Below, one piece after another: positions 1-11,328 of a DNA stretch of 64,000 nucleotides. Position 1 is the first letter of the stretch. The number at the start of each line of letters is the position of its first letter. The notes under the pieces are model-generated. The model saw only the letters and a list, made by a program, of their open reading frames with translations. It made no database searches and was not told the DNA's origin. The translations under genes and the position numbers were made by a program. Origin of the DNA: Gemmatimonadota bacterium (lineage in GTDB: Bacteria > Gemmatimonadota > Gemmatimonadetes > Longimicrobiales > Gaopeijiaceae); the NCBI GenBank assembly GCA_028873595.1, contig JAPPOV010000009.1, forward strand, positions 1 through 64,000, read 5' to 3'.

Positions 1-1166
1 GGATCTTCTGTGTGGTCTCCCAGCTCGTGGGCTCGGAGGGGGGCAAGCTTTTTCCAGGAGGGTCTGCCGCGTTCGGACCTGATGGCTCCGAGCTCGCGCG
101 TGCCCCGCTCTTCGAGGAAGGGAGCACCCTGGCTAACCTGGATCCTCGGACGATCGACCGGGTGAGAGGTGCGGCCCCGCTCCTCTCCGATCTGGAGCAG
201 GCGCTCCCATGCCTCCAGGGATCCCTGGACCGGGCGGTTGCGCGCGGGTCGGGGGAGGAAGAGCGCGAGTCCGAGAAAGAAGGGGCATCCGCGGCTGTCC
301 TGGGCGGGTTGGGCCCTACGGACGCGGCGGCCCCGGACATTCGAGACACGAGCCTTCTTGATATCGATGCTTCGCTGGTGGAACGGACGCTCGTCGAGTT
401 CATCCGGGAAGAAGTGCAGCGTCGCCGCGGCTTCGAACGTGTCGTTGTAGGCGTTTCCGGTGGCGTCGACTCGGCGGTATCCCTCGCTCTGGCCTGTCGC
501 GCGGTGGGCCCCGAGAACGTGTACGGTTTTCGACTCCCGTACCGGAGCTCAAGCCAGGAAAGCCTCGACCACGCGCAACTGGTCCTGGACGCGACGGGCG
601 CGCACGGTCGTACGATCGAGATCACAGCCCCCATCGATCGTTATGTCGAGGAGTACGAGCCGGACATTTCGCCCCTTCGGAAAGGGAATCTCATGGCGCG
701 ACTCCGAGCCGTGATCCTCTTCGACCAGTCCGCAGGCCTGGGCGCGCTCCCGCTGGGTACCGGGAACAAGAGTGAACGCCTGCTCGGGTACTTCACCTGG
801 CACGCTGATGACTCACCGCCGATCAACCCAATTGGGGATCTCTTCAAGACGCAAGTGTGGGCCCTCGCACGACACTTGGGCGTACCCTCGGCGATCATCG
901 AGAAGCCCGCGACAGCCGATCTCGTAAAGGGGGTGAACGACGAAGACGAGCTCGGGATCTCCTACCATGACGCCGATCCGATTCTCTTCTGGCTGACCCG
1001 GGGATACCATGCGTCGGACCTGGAGCCAATGGGTTTTGAAGCGGGGGCCATCGAGACGGTTCGCCGACGCCTCGAGTCGACGCACTGGAAGCGTGAGCTG
1101 CCGACTGTCGCCGTGCTTTCATCGAGTGCCATCGGCGAGTTCTACCTTCGGCCTGTAGACTACTAG
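1..1166 (+). CDS. nadE: Glutamine-dependent NAD+ synthetase, 5' end cut by window edge
   Basis: Amidates deamido-NAD to NAD+, the last step of NAD biosynthesis, in the cytoplasm. The open frame runs in from the window edge: its first codons (from base 3) match the end of a nitrilase-type glutaminase domain, so the ATG-like start at 12 is internal. The synthetase domain begins near base 390 and carries the PP-loop SGGVDSA (about 451-471), then the GTGNKSE and FKTQVWALA segments. About 60 residues of acidic, Ala/Gly-rich linker, longer than usual, separate the two domains. The stop overlaps the stop of the convergent downstream gene by 4 bp. The family call is firm; the amount of missing N-terminus cannot be judged from this window. 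Confidence 0.93.
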   Translation, partial: IFCVVSQLVGSEGGKLFPGGSAAFGPDGSELARAPLFEEGSTLANLDPRTIDRVRGAAPLLSDLEQALPCLQGSLDRAVARGSGEEERESEKEGASAAVLGGLGPTDAAAPDIRDTSLLDIDASLVERTLVEFIREEVQRRRGFERVVVGVSGGVDSAVSLALACRAVGPENVYGFRLPYRSSSQESLDHAQLVLDATGAHGRTIEITAPIDRYVEEYEPDISPLRKGNLMARLRAVILFDQSAGLGALPLGTGNKSERLLGYFTWHADDSPPINPIGDLFKTQVWALARHLGVPSAIIEKPATADLVKGVNDEDELGISYHDADPILFWLTRGYHASDLEPMGFEAGAIETVRRRLESTHWKRELPTVAVLSSSAIGEFYLRPVDY

Positions 1167-2188
1167 CCGGGAGCAATCCGCCGACGCATCTGCTCTAGAA
1201 GGGGCAGAGGCGTCAATTCGCCGTCGATGATCGCGGCGAGTTCCTCCTCGCGACGCCAGCGCGCCTCCAGCTCCGCCACCTCGAGTTCGAGCAGCGCCTG
1301 TTCCGCAGCCTCGTTCGCTGCGATCTCCAGAGCGATGCCACCGGTGCGTTGCACGTCCCCCAGACGCTTCCCGTCGCGAAGGACGATCCGGGTGAAGTCC
1401 TGGGGCGAACCGGCCTCCTGAATCAGGTGGGTGGCCTGGAAGACACGCTCCTCCGACGCGCCGGCGAAGTGGTGATAGGCGAGCACCCGACGGAGTGTGC
1501 GATCCGCCTCGTCACCCGTAAGGCGCAGCCCGGCATCGCGATACAGCCCACATCTCGCGCATCGTGACACGATCTCCACCTCTCCAGTCTCTTGAGACAG
1601 GAAGAGTCCAAGAGCATGTCGATCCCGGAACGCCACCGATTGGACGTTGAAGCCACAGTTGGAGCATTCTTGCTGTCCTTTCCAGGCCGAACTTCCGAAA
1701 CGTAACCAACGGGCCGCATCTCTCAGGGTGTCGCTCCCGTGCCCCAGAATGATCCAGACGCCCAGCAACGAGATGCCACCCGCCGCCCAACCGCCCGCGA
1801 CCACCGCACCCGCAGCGACGCTCCCTGCGACACCAAGCTTGTCCCAGTTCCTCTTGCGGCCGGCCAGCTCTTTGCCGTACCGCCACCACGCCTCCTCCTT
1901 CAGCTTCGCCGGCCCAACACGGACAATCTCCAGTGGGCCGGCCCGCATCAAAGCGATGTTATCCGTCCTGGACAGGAGGCGCGCCCGATCCACTGTGACC
2001 TTCTCGAGTTCCTCCAGAGCCTCCCAGCGACCCTCGATCGGCATCAGGGACCAGCGACGGCAGTTTTGGCATATCGCCCAGAGGCGCCCCCGAGAAGGAT
2101 CGAAGGCAAGCCGATAGGCATGCGGTGCGTGCTCGAGCTCCTCGTTCGCCTCGAAGGGCGTGGAGCACACCAGACAGCGGGTGAACAC
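1163..2188 (-). CDS. Hypothetical zinc-ribbon protein with central membrane segment
   Basis: Not recognised as a named family. The 341-aa product has two CxxC pairs near its N-terminus (CLVC and CQNC), a Gly/Ala-rich hydrophobic stretch at about residues 130-160, and two further CxxC pairs (CSNC, CARC). It looks like two zinc ribbons around one membrane hairpin, and the C-terminal third is helical and Glu-rich. I placed the start at the GTG at 2188 because AGAGGAG sits about 9 nt upstream; an in-frame start at 2287 would add 33 unlikely residues. It converges on nadE with a 4-bp overlap and stands alone on this strand. The zinc binding is inferred from the cysteine pattern. Confidence 0.7.
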   Translation of the reverse strand: MFTRCLVCSTPFEANEELEHAPHAYRLAFDPSRGRLWAICQNCRRWSLMPIEGRWEALEELEKVTVDRARLLSRTDNIALMRAGPLEIVRVGPAKLKEEAWWRYGKELAGRKRNWDKLGVAGSVAAGAVVAGGWAAGGISLLGVWIILGHGSDTLRDAARWLRFGSSAWKGQQECSNCGFNVQSVAFRDRHALGLFLSQETGEVEIVSRCARCGLYRDAGLRLTGDEADRTLRRVLAYHHFAGASEERVFQATHLIQEAGSPQDFTRIVLRDGKRLGDVQRTGGIALEIAANEAAEQALLELEVAELEARWRREEELAAIIDGELTPLPLLEQMRRRIAPG

Positions 2189-2571
2189 GGTGCGTGTCTC
2201 CTCTGATGCAGTCCCGGGAGGGCGTGGCAGCAAGGGCAACGCCGCTGATACACAAAACGATACGTTACCGATCCCGGGATTCGTCACTGGCGAGTAGAGC
2301 CTCGGTCATGCTTCTCTCTTCACGGACGCTGGCGTGTTGCCGAAAGAGTGGATTCCCGTCGCGTGGAGTACCGCCCCCACAGGCGCCCGAGAGAGCCAGG
2401 CAATGCGAAGCCGACGTGTGCCATCATGGGTAGTCCAGTCCCACCGTCGTCTCTGTCGAGCGACTACGAAGCAAAGCTTCTGGGGAACTTCCTTCGGCTC
2501 TGATCCTTGGGTAGCTTCAAAGGCGTGAATGTTACGTCCTCACTCCGCCCCGACAGGCTGATCGCAGTCTG
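2189..2571. other. Divergent intergenic region, no gene seen
   Basis: This 383-bp stretch separates the zinc-ribbon gene (leftward) from kdsB (rightward), so it must hold promoters for both directions. Short open frames in it have no Shine-Dalgarno signal and no recognisable product. I saw no convincing -35/-10 pair, RNA gene or strong hairpin. Confidence 0.5.
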
Positions 2572-3348
2572 ATGAGCGGCCAGGTTCTCGGCATCGTGCC
2601 CGCCCGGCTCGCGTCGACCCGGCTCCCCCGAAAGCCTCTCTACCCGCTCCTCGGAAGACCGTTGATCGAGTGGGTTTGGCGGAGAGTCGAATCGATGAAG
2701 ATCCTCGACCACGCGGTCGTTGCCACCGACTCTCCGGATGTTGCAGCGGTATGTGACGCGATCGGGGCGCCCGTCGAAATGACCTCTCCGGATCACCCGT
2801 CGGGCACTGATCGGGTTGCCGAAGTAGCGAATCTGCCCAAGTACCAGGATTTCGACCTCATCGCGAATGTCCAGGGGGACCAGCCGCTCCTCAAGGAGGC
2901 CCACCTGCGCAGCGCAATCGATCTCGTTCGGCGTGACGGATGGCAGGTCGGCACGTGCGCAACCCCGCTACGGACAGAGGAAGCCCGTACAGACCCTTCC
3001 GTAGTGAAGGTCATCCGCGCGGCCTCCGGCCGCGCGCTTTACTTCTCACGTGCGCAGATTCCGTACATGCGGGACGGATCGCCGACGCCGGACGACCTCG
3101 AGCGTAGCCCTTTTCTCCGGCATGTCGGAATCTATGCATACGAACGCACGGCCCTTCAGAACTGGGTCGCGCTCGCGCCGTCTCCGCTGGAGCGGCTCGA
3201 GATGCTGGAGCAACTCCGCCCTCTCGAAGCCGGACTTCTCATCGGTGTCTCGGTTGTTGGAGAGGCAGATCCGGGCGTGGACACGCCCGCAGATGCCCTC
3301 CGGATGGAACAGCAGTTGAGTCGACTCAGCCACCCCACCCCCGTCTGA
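2572..3348 (+). CDS. kdsB: CMP-Kdo synthetase (3-deoxy-manno-octulosonate cytidylyltransferase)
   Basis: Activates Kdo with CTP to CMP-Kdo for transfer to lipid A. The 258-aa product starts with the cytidylyltransferase signature around IVPARLASTRLPRKPL and continues with HPSGTDRVAEV and NVQGDQPLL, the nucleotide- and metal-binding loops. Length is normal for the family. It opens a Kdo/LPS block with pyrG 3 nt downstream, which places CTP synthesis next to its consumer; kdsA and kdsC follow. Start ATG at 2572 directly precedes the conserved first strand. Confidence 0.95.
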   Translation: MSGQVLGIVPARLASTRLPRKPLYPLLGRPLIEWVWRRVESMKILDHAVVATDSPDVAAVCDAIGAPVEMTSPDHPSGTDRVAEVANLPKYQDFDLIANVQGDQPLLKEAHLRSAIDLVRRDGWQVGTCATPLRTEEARTDPSVVKVIRAASGRALYFSRAQIPYMRDGSPTPDDLERSPFLRHVGIYAYERTALQNWVALAPSPLERLEMLEQLRPLEAGLLIGVSVVGEADPGVDTPADALRMEQQLSRLSHPTPV

Positions 3349-5013
<1,665 letters not shown>

Positions 5014-5054
5014 CGCGATGACCTTTCGGCCGAGTGCGTCAGAGGCGCAGTGAG

Positions 5055-5849
5055 ATGTTGGAGACGTTCACACTGATCGCCGGCCCTTGTACGCTCGAAG
5101 ACGATGCCTTGAATCTCGAGATCGCCCGTGCTCTCGCCGAACTGTCCCAGGACACCGGACTCCCAATCGTGTTCAAGGGATCCTTCGACAAGGCGAACCG
5201 CTCCCGGATCGACTCGGCGCGAGGCCCCGGCCTGGACGCGGGTCTCGAGCGGCTTGCGACCGTGCGTTCCAAGACGGGTCTACCCGTCCTCACGGACATC
5301 CATGAGGTGCACCAGGCCGCGCCGGTCGGAGAAGTCGTAGACGTGCTCCAAATCCCGGCTCTTCTCTGCAAACAGACGGATCTCCTCGTCGCGGCCGGGA
5401 GGACTGGACGGGCCGTGAATGTGAAGAAGGGGCAGTGGATGGCTCCCGAAGAAATGGGGCCGGCGCTGCAAAAGGCTCGACAGGCGGGCGCTTCGGAGGT
5501 CGCGGTCACCGAACGGGGAACGATACACGGATATGGAGACCTCGTCGTCGACATGCGCTCGTTCGCACGTCTTCGAGCCGCGACCGACGCGCCCGCCATG
5601 TTCGATGGCACACACGCCGTCCAAAGGCCCGGACTCCAGGGAGGCTCGAGCGGAGGAGACCCAGAGCACATCCCGGCCCTGGTACGAGCGGCCGTCGCTG
5701 CGGGATGTGACGGACTCTTCCTCGAGACTCATCCGGAGCCGGCCAGAGCGCCGTCCGATGGGACGAACATGCTCCCGTTGGAGCAACTCCCCGCACTTAT
5801 CCAAGATGTACTCTCGCTACGCGCGGCATTGATGCCATCGCCCTCCTGA
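5055..5849 (+). CDS. kdsA: 2-dehydro-3-deoxyphosphooctonate aldolase (Kdo-8-phosphate synthase)
   Basis: Condenses PEP with arabinose-5-phosphate to Kdo-8-phosphate. The 264-aa product has the family signatures AGPCTLED, FKGSFDKANRSR and NVKKGQWMAPEEM, the TERG loop, and DGTHAVQRPG. I chose ATG 5055 because AGAGG lies about 9 nt upstream and the conserved fold starts directly after it; a GTG at 5034 would add seven residues. The motif KGQWM has Lys where metal-dependent forms carry Cys nearby; the metal class was not settled. It is co-directional with pyrG and kdsC. Confidence 0.95.
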   Translation: MLETFTLIAGPCTLEDDALNLEIARALAELSQDTGLPIVFKGSFDKANRSRIDSARGPGLDAGLERLATVRSKTGLPVLTDIHEVHQAAPVGEVVDVLQIPALLCKQTDLLVAAGRTGRAVNVKKGQWMAPEEMGPALQKARQAGASEVAVTERGTIHGYGDLVVDMRSFARLRAATDAPAMFDGTHAVQRPGLQGGSSGGDPEHIPALVRAAVAAGCDGLFLETHPEPARAPSDGTNMLPLEQLPALIQDVLSLRAALMPSPS

Positions 5850-5864
5850 TCCGCCCGATACACG

Positions 5865-6434
5865 ATGACGACGATGTCCGACCCGATCCCGGAAGAACTG
5901 GCACGCCGCATCCGCCTTGTCATCTTCGATGTCGACGGCGTACTGACGGACGCAGGTGTGTATGTGGGAGCGACTCCCGGCGGGGAAGCGGTAGAGTTGA
6001 AGCGCTTCAACATTCAGGATGGTGTGGGTCTGAAGATGCTCGGATGGGGTGGACTCGACGTAATCATCGTCTCCGGCCGGGTGTCGGAGGCGACGTCGAT
6101 TCGCGCGGCGGAACTGGGTATCGCGGGATGCTACCAGGAACCGAATGCCCACAAGCTCAGGGTGGTTGAGCGCATTCTCGAGGAGCGTGGTCTGGCGTGG
6201 GACGAAGTGGCCATGATCGGTGACGATATCCCGGACCTGGCGGTGATGCGTCGCGTTGGACTAAAAGCCGCAGTAGCCAACGCAACGCCACCGATCGCTG
6301 CGATCGCCGACTGGCAGTCATCCCAGTCGGGCGGGCACGGGGCGGCTCGTGAATTCTGCGATGCGCTCCTCGCCGCGCGGGGAGACCTCGACAGGGTGGT
6401 GGAGAGATACGTCGAGGATCGGAGTCAGACGTGA
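5865..6434 (+). CDS. kdsC: Kdo-8-phosphate phosphatase (HAD family)
   Basis: Dephosphorylates Kdo-8-phosphate to Kdo, the step between KdsA and KdsB. The 189-aa product is a cap-less HAD phosphatase. Motif I is DVDGVLTDAGVY, motif II is IVSGR, and motif IV is GDDIPDLAVM, as in KdsC. Two ATG codons lie close together (5865 and 5874) and either may be used. The TGA stop overlaps a GTG that opens a small downstream ORF (GTGA). No arabinose-5-phosphate isomerase (kdsD) is present in the window. Confidence 0.94.
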   Translation: MTTMSDPIPEELARRIRLVIFDVDGVLTDAGVYVGATPGGEAVELKRFNIQDGVGLKMLGWGGLDVIIVSGRVSEATSIRAAELGIAGCYQEPNAHKLRVVERILEERGLAWDEVAMIGDDIPDLAVMRRVGLKAAVANATPPIAAIADWQSSQSGGHGAAREFCDALLAARGDLDRVVERYVEDRSQT

Positions 6435-6607
6435 CCGACTGCGGGCCTCGGTCGCCTCAGGTGACCCTTCCCGATGAACCTGGGGCGGGCGCTGAGAGTA
6501 GGATGGAGGCCTGCCGAATCATGGCTCTGCGGGTGGTGACGGAAGCCGGACATCTCCAGGATATTTCGTCTGCACGATCTGATGAGAGCGGGAGCGATCT
6601 GAGATGA
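6431..6607 (+). CDS. 58-aa ORF bridging kdsC and lptC
   Basis: A small frame fills the 169-nt gap between kdsC and lptC exactly. Its GTG start overlaps the kdsC stop (GTGA) and its TGA stop overlaps the lptC ATG (ATGA). Such double overlap is typical of translationally coupled operon genes. The product is soluble, with two Cys and no recognised domain or membrane segment. Third-position GC is about 60% by my count, lower than the surrounding genes, so it may be a leader peptide, a decayed gene or chance. Function unknown. Confidence 0.35.
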   Translation: MTDCGPRSPQVTLPDEPGAGAESRMEACRIMALRVVTEAGHLQDISSARSDESGSDLR

Positions 6608-7164
6608 GGAAAGAACGAGGCCGGAGCAGTGGGCGTATCGTAGCGATGAGTCTCGCGCTGATGACCGCCTTGGCGTGCTCCGAAGAAGTGAATACGCCGG
6701 TGGCCAACGCTGACCTGCAGGCGATGGAAGCCGACTATGTCGCGTACGGCATGGTCAGTTTCGTGACGGCCAGCGGCGTCCGTGAGGGCCGGATCGAAGC
6801 AGATACTGCGTACGTGTATGAAGAGTCGTCGACAGCGATGCTCCGCCAGATGTCGATCGTGTTCTACGATGAATTCGGCGCCGAAAATGCGACCGTGACC
6901 GGAGAATTCGGTGACTGGAACCAGGAGACCAATCGCATGGTGGCTCGCGGTGACGTCGTCCTTCTCATACACGGGGACTCGAGCCGTATCGAGAGTGCAG
7001 AGATCTACTACGACCCGGGTCTGGAGAAAGTATGGAGTGACTCTCTTACTACCCGAATCATGAGCGACGGCAACGTCATGAGCGGGACGGCGTTCGAGTC
7101 AGACATGGCCTTCGAGAACATCACGATCGAGAACATGCGAGGTGGGGCGCGGCGGGTCTTTTAG
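6604..7164 (+). CDS. lptC: LPS export protein LptC, lipoprotein form
   Basis: Periplasmic bridge component that passes LPS from the LptB2FG transporter to LptA. The 186-aa product has a basic N-terminus, a short hydrophobic segment and a lipobox-like LALMTALACS, suggesting lipid anchoring where E. coli uses a membrane helix. The rest is a beta-strand-rich OstA/LptC fold with regular VxGxxxxxN repeats. Context (OstA-like protein and lptB directly downstream, Kdo genes upstream) supports the call. Sequence conservation in this family is low, so assignment rests on fold pattern plus neighbourhood. Confidence 0.82.
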   Translation: MRKERGRSSGRIVAMSLALMTALACSEEVNTPVANADLQAMEADYVAYGMVSFVTASGVREGRIEADTAYVYEESSTAMLRQMSIVFYDEFGAENATVTGEFGDWNQETNRMVARGDVVLLIHGDSSRIESAEIYYDPGLEKVWSDSLTTRIMSDGNVMSGTAFESDMAFENITIENMRGGARRVF

Positions 7165-7191
7165 ACCGCCGTTTTGCCCAGGTTCTGCCCG

Positions 7192-8826
7192 ATGCGTCGT
7201 CTGCGAGCTTCCGTCCTTCTGGGAACGGCATCTCTCCTTTTGGGGATGCTCTCGCCCATACCGCTTGCGGCTCAACAAGGATGCGAGTTCGTCGCACCCG
7301 GAAATGACATCAGCCGGACACTCACCGTTGGCGGGCTGCAAATCACGTATATCACGAACCCGCACTTCCTCTGCGCGGGGGGAGTGGAGATATGGGCCGA
7401 CTCCGCCGAAGCGTTCCCTGGCCGCGGGTATTCTCATTTGATCGGGAACGTGCGTTACGTGGAGAGCGTCCGGGAGCTGACGGCGGACGACGCGCGGTAT
7501 TTCACGAACGAAGGACGCTTGCAAGCCGAAGGTCACGTGACGGTCGTCGACGAGGAGCAGGGGTCCTCGATCGAGAATGGGGACCTGGTCTACCTGCTCC
7601 AGACGAGTTTTCGAGACGTCGCGGAGATGACCGTCACGACCGGTGCCGACGGAATTCGCCCGGTTGCGGTCCTGACGCCGCCGGAGCCCCATGGTGACTC
7701 ACTGACCGCAGCCGAGCCTACGACCGAAGAGGAGTCGGGCTCTTCCCCGGCGTATCGGGTGGTAGGTGACCGGATCTTCCTTCTCGGGGACGGCTACTTC
7801 ACGGCGTCCGGGGATGTCGAGATCGAGCAGGACTCCCTCCTCGCGTTCGCCGACTCTGCAGAGTACGACGCAGAAGGCACCGGCCTCCTCCTCGATGGGA
7901 ATGCCCGCGTCCTGAGCAACGGCTACGATCTCGTAGGCCGCTCCATCACCATGAGCGCTCCGGGCGCGGACGCGAGCACGATCCATGCACGCCGCGAAGC
8001 CAGGGTCGAAGGCGACGACCTCCTGCTCACATCCGCCCAGATCTTCCTCTTCATGCAGGATGACCAACTCGACCGCCTGGTGGCGACTCCGATGGTGGGC
8101 CCGGCGGCGATCAGCGCCGACTCGGTCGACCACGAGCGCCCGGAAGCGACCGTGCAGGACTTCGTACTGACCGCCGACTCCCTCGAGGTGCGCGCGCCGA
8201 ACCAGACGGTGGAACGTGTCTTCGCTTCAGGCTCGGCGCGCAGCGTCTCTCAGGCAGGCGACTCCCTGTCGGTGGAGCTTCTCCCGGAGATCGCTCAGAG
8301 CGACTGGCTCGAGGGCGACACGGTCATTGTCAACTTCGCCCATGTGGGATCTCCTCCGTCAGCGGCCGGCGAGGCTCGGGAAGCCGCCCGCCTCGACGTC
8401 GAGGACATCGTTGCGATCGGTCGGGCGCGGTCACTCTACCGGCTGGCCCCGAGCGACTCTCTGGCTGAACTCGGAGTCGATCCTCCGGCGGTGCATTACG
8501 TCGTGGGAAGCCAGATCCGGATCGAGATGGTGAATCGACAGGTCCAGGGGATGGAGGTTGCTGGGCAAACACAGGGGGTGCACCTCGAGCCTATGCAGCG
8601 TCGGCCACAGGCTGACACCCTCCTTGTCGGCGACACCCTGGCAGTGTTGGATACGATGCGCATCTCGGTCGACACTGCAGGGATCGCGCAGGCGACACCG
8701 ATGGCGGAACTCCACGACGGCGGGCGTGTCCGTGTGACCGACCCATCGACACCCAATCCCACCGTTCCTCGCCCCTCGCGGGCCCGCACAGAGGACCAGC
8801 CGTGGAATCGCCCATGGATCCGATGA
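7192..8826 (+). CDS. OstA/LptA-like LPS transport protein, large form
   Basis: Probable periplasmic LPS-carrying protein of the LptA/OstA superfamily. The 544-aa product starts with a signal peptide ending near LPLAAQQ, then has repeated beta-strand units of the OstA type (for example [19 protein letters not shown] and [17 protein letters not shown]). It is about three times the size of E. coli LptA, with at least two OstA-like blocks and an acidic C-terminal part. ATG 7192 starts the signal peptide; an upstream in-frame start at 7174 adds only six residues. The end overlaps lptB. No lptD is in the window, so this long form may take over part of the bridge; that is inference. Confidence 0.8.
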   Translation: MRRLRASVLLGTASLLLGMLSPIPLAAQQGCEFVAPGNDISRTLTVGGLQITYITNPHFLCAGGVEIWADSAEAFPGRGYSHLIGNVRYVESVRELTADDARYFTNEGRLQAEGHVTVVDEEQGSSIENGDLVYLLQTSFRDVAEMTVTTGADGIRPVAVLTPPEPHGDSLTAAEPTTEEESGSSPAYRVVGDRIFLLGDGYFTASGDVEIEQDSLLAFADSAEYDAEGTGLLLDGNARVLSNGYDLVGRSITMSAPGADASTIHARREARVEGDDLLLTSAQIFLFMQDDQLDRLVATPMVGPAAISADSVDHERPEATVQDFVLTADSLEVRAPNQTVERVFASGSARSVSQAGDSLSVELLPEIAQSDWLEGDTVIVNFAHVGSPPSAAGEAREAARLDVEDIVAIGRARSLYRLAPSDSLAELGVDPPAVHYVVGSQIRIEMVNRQVQGMEVAGQTQGVHLEPMQRRPQADTLLVGDTLAVLDTMRISVDTAGIAQATPMAELHDGGRVRVTDPSTPNPTVPRPSRARTEDQPWNRPWIR

Positions 8827-9746
8827 AGGAAGATACCGACATGCCCGATGAAACCTCGAGCGCGCGTGAGTCTGCGCCAGTGGACGCCGAGGACATTCCC
8901 GAGCCAGAGGTGAGCGAAGGTCGTGGTGGCGAGGATGCTCTCACTCCGGCGTCAACATCACCGACGACAACGATGACGAAGGTCGAAGGCGACAGCCGGC
9001 TCTGGGCAGTGGGTCTGACCAAGGCCTATCGAAACCGCCGGGTGGTGGACACGGTGGATATCGAGGTGAGCCAGGGCGAGATCGTCGGCCTCCTCGGGCC
9101 AAACGGTGCAGGGAAGACGACAACCTTCTACATGATGGTCGGGCTCATCCCCCCCGGTTCCGGGACCGTACATCTCGATGACGAGGAACTGACGCGGACC
9201 CCGATGTATCAACGGGCACGAAAGGGCGTTGGGTATCTCGCACAGGAGCCGTCGATCTTCCGAAAGCTCTCGGTCGAAGACAACGTCATGGCGATCCTCG
9301 AGACACTCGGGCTTTCTTCTTCCGAAGAGAACGCCCGTCTCGAGGAGCTCCTTGGCGAGTTGGGCCTCACCGGGCTCCGCCAGAGCAAGGCGTACTCCCT
9401 TTCCGGTGGTGAGCGCCGTCGCCTGGAAATTACGCGCGCATTGGTTCAACGGCCGAAGTTCATGCTGCTCGACGAGCCGTTCGCCGGGATCGATCCGATC
9501 GCGGTCCATGACATCCAGGAGATCGTTCGCGGTCTCAAGGAGCGCGGCATCGGCGTGGTGATCTCAGACCACAACGTCGAACAAACGTTGGAGATCGTGG
9601 ACCGTGCCTACATCATGTATGAGGGCAAGATCAGGGTGAATGGCACGGTTTCCGAGTTAGTTTGGAATGACGAGGTGGCCGAGATCTATCTCGGACCCGC
9701 GCTGACGGCCCGAATGAGAGGCAGGTACCCCCGTCCGGGGGCCTGA
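8823..9746 (+). CDS. lptB: LPS export ATP-binding protein LptB with acidic N-terminal extension
   Basis: Cytoplasmic ATPase that powers LPS extraction through LptFG. The 307-aa product has Walker [10 protein letters not shown], the Q-loop AQEPSIF, signature LSGGERRR, Walker [10 protein letters not shown] and the switch His in ISDHNV, all close to LptB. The first 60 or so residues are an acidic, Pro/Ser/Thr-rich extension not usual in the family. ATG 8823 overlaps the upstream stop (ATGA); ATG 8841 has the better Shine-Dalgarno (AAGGAAG) and would shorten the extension by six residues. rpoN follows, as in many proteobacterial lpt operons. Confidence 0.93.
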   Translation: MKEDTDMPDETSSARESAPVDAEDIPEPEVSEGRGGEDALTPASTSPTTTMTKVEGDSRLWAVGLTKAYRNRRVVDTVDIEVSQGEIVGLLGPNGAGKTTTFYMMVGLIPPGSGTVHLDDEELTRTPMYQRARKGVGYLAQEPSIFRKLSVEDNVMAILETLGLSSSEENARLEELLGELGLTGLRQSKAYSLSGGERRRLEITRALVQRPKFMLLDEPFAGIDPIAVHDIQEIVRGLKERGIGVVISDHNVEQTLEIVDRAYIMYEGKIRVNGTVSELVWNDEVAEIYLGPALTARMRGRYPRPGA

Positions 9747-9800
9747 GGAGGTACTAGACGGTCGATCTCCGCGCGGTACATGCGTGGGTCAAGAGGGCAG

Positions 9801-11309
9801 ATGAGTTCGTTCAACGCCAAACTCTACCAGAGTGCTCAGCTCCGGCAGGAGATGCGGATCAACCCGCGCCTGTACCAGGCGATGGAGTTGCTCTACATGC
9901 CCCTGCTGGATCTTGAGCAGCATCTCAAGGAGCAGATGGAGGAGAACCCCTTCCTCGAGATGCAGGAAGCAGACGACCAGAAAGAAGTCGAACTGAAGGA
10001 AGACACGGTCGATGAGCCTATGGGCGACGACCAAGTGGACTGGGAAGAGATCCTCCTCGACGGCTTCGACGTCGGTGGGCGCCGCGAACAATACGAACAT
10101 CGTGAATTGTTCGAGCCCACGCCGGTCGAGGCGCAGGACCTTCACGATCACCTTCAGGGGCAGCTGATGCTGCTTGCCATCTCCGAGCGGGAGCTTCGTC
10201 TCGGTGAAGAGCTGATCGGGAACATCGACGACGACGGGATGCTCGCGTGCACGCCGGAAGAGTGCGTGGCCAGCCTGAACGACTGGGTCGAAGAAGTCCG
10301 TCTTACCGTGGTTCAGAAGGCGAACGAACTGGAGGACGAGACCGAGCGCTGCGCGGAGCTCGCCGAAATCCAGGAGACGTTTCGTTCGTACGAAGAGATC
10401 GAGGCCGAACGCATGCTCTCTGTCATTCAGCGCTTCGATCCACCGGGTGTGGGGGCCAGGGATGTCCGCGAGTCGATTCTCATCCAGCTGCGGCACCGGC
10501 AGGAGGAGGACTCACTGGCCTACCGAATCGTAGACCAGCACTTCGACGCGCTCATCAACAGGCACCTCACCGACATCGCGAAGGCGATGGGGGTCAAGCC
10601 GATCGAGGTTCAGGATGCCGCAGACTCGATCAGCCACCTCGACCCGAAGCCTGGCTTGAAGTATTCGGTCTCGCCCGAGGAGTACGTCATCCCTGACCTC
10701 ATCGTCGAGATGATCGACGGTGAATACATGGTTTTTGCCAACGATACGAGCCTGCCGCGGCTCCGGATCTCAAAATCGTATCGGGAGGTCGCAAAAGACA
10801 AACGCGCCTTCTCGGGCGAGAACAAGGAATTCATCGCCAGCAAGCTCAACTCCGCGAACTGGATGATCCAGGCGATCGAGCAACGCCGTCAGACGATGCT
10901 CAAGGTCATGAACTTCATCGTCGACAGGCAGCGTGAATTCTTCGAGCGTGGCGTTCAGTACCTCAAGCCACTCACACTCCGAGAGGTGGCCGATCACATC
11001 GAGATGCATGAGTCGACCGTCTCCCGCGTCACGAACAAGAAATTCGTGCAGACGCCCCGAGGCGTGTTTTCGCTCAAGTATTTCTTTTCGAGCGGCCTGT
11101 CGACGACGAGCGGTGAAGAGATCTCTGCACGGGGTGTCCGCGACAAGATCAAGGGCATGGTTTCGGAAGAGGATTCAAAGAAGCCGCTCACGGATCAGGC
11201 GATCGTGAACCTGCTTCAAGCCGAGGGCGTGAAGATCGCGCGCCGGACTGTGGCCAAGTATCGAGATCAGCTCGGGATCCTCCCGGCGCGAATGCGGAAA
11301 CGAGTCTGA
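9801..11309 (+). CDS. rpoN: RNA polymerase sigma-54 factor
   Basis: Directs RNA polymerase to -24/-12 promoters that need AAA+ activators. The 502-aa product has the Gln/Leu-rich activator-interacting region I at its start, an acidic region II (about residues 45-90), the core-binding region, the HTH around HESTVSRVTNKKF, and the RpoN box ARRTVAKYR near the C-terminus. Start is ATG 9801 or ATG 9780 (seven residues longer); a GAGGAGG at 9747-9753 is too far from either to decide. It follows lptB, a conserved arrangement. No sigma-54 activator gene is in this window. Confidence 0.96.
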   Translation: MSSFNAKLYQSAQLRQEMRINPRLYQAMELLYMPLLDLEQHLKEQMEENPFLEMQEADDQKEVELKEDTVDEPMGDDQVDWEEILLDGFDVGGRREQYEHRELFEPTPVEAQDLHDHLQGQLMLLAISERELRLGEELIGNIDDDGMLACTPEECVASLNDWVEEVRLTVVQKANELEDETERCAELAEIQETFRSYEEIEAERMLSVIQRFDPPGVGARDVRESILIQLRHRQEEDSLAYRIVDQHFDALINRHLTDIAKAMGVKPIEVQDAADSISHLDPKPGLKYSVSPEEYVIPDLIVEMIDGEYMVFANDTSLPRLRISKSYREVAKDKRAFSGENKEFIASKLNSANWMIQAIEQRRQTMLKVMNFIVDRQREFFERGVQYLKPLTLREVADHIEMHESTVSRVTNKKFVQTPRGVFSLKYFFSSGLSTTSGEEISARGVRDKIKGMVSEEDSKKPLTDQAIVNLLQAEGVKIARRTVAKYRDQLGILPARMRKRV

Positions 11310-11328
11310 CAGATGGAGTCTCCGTAGC

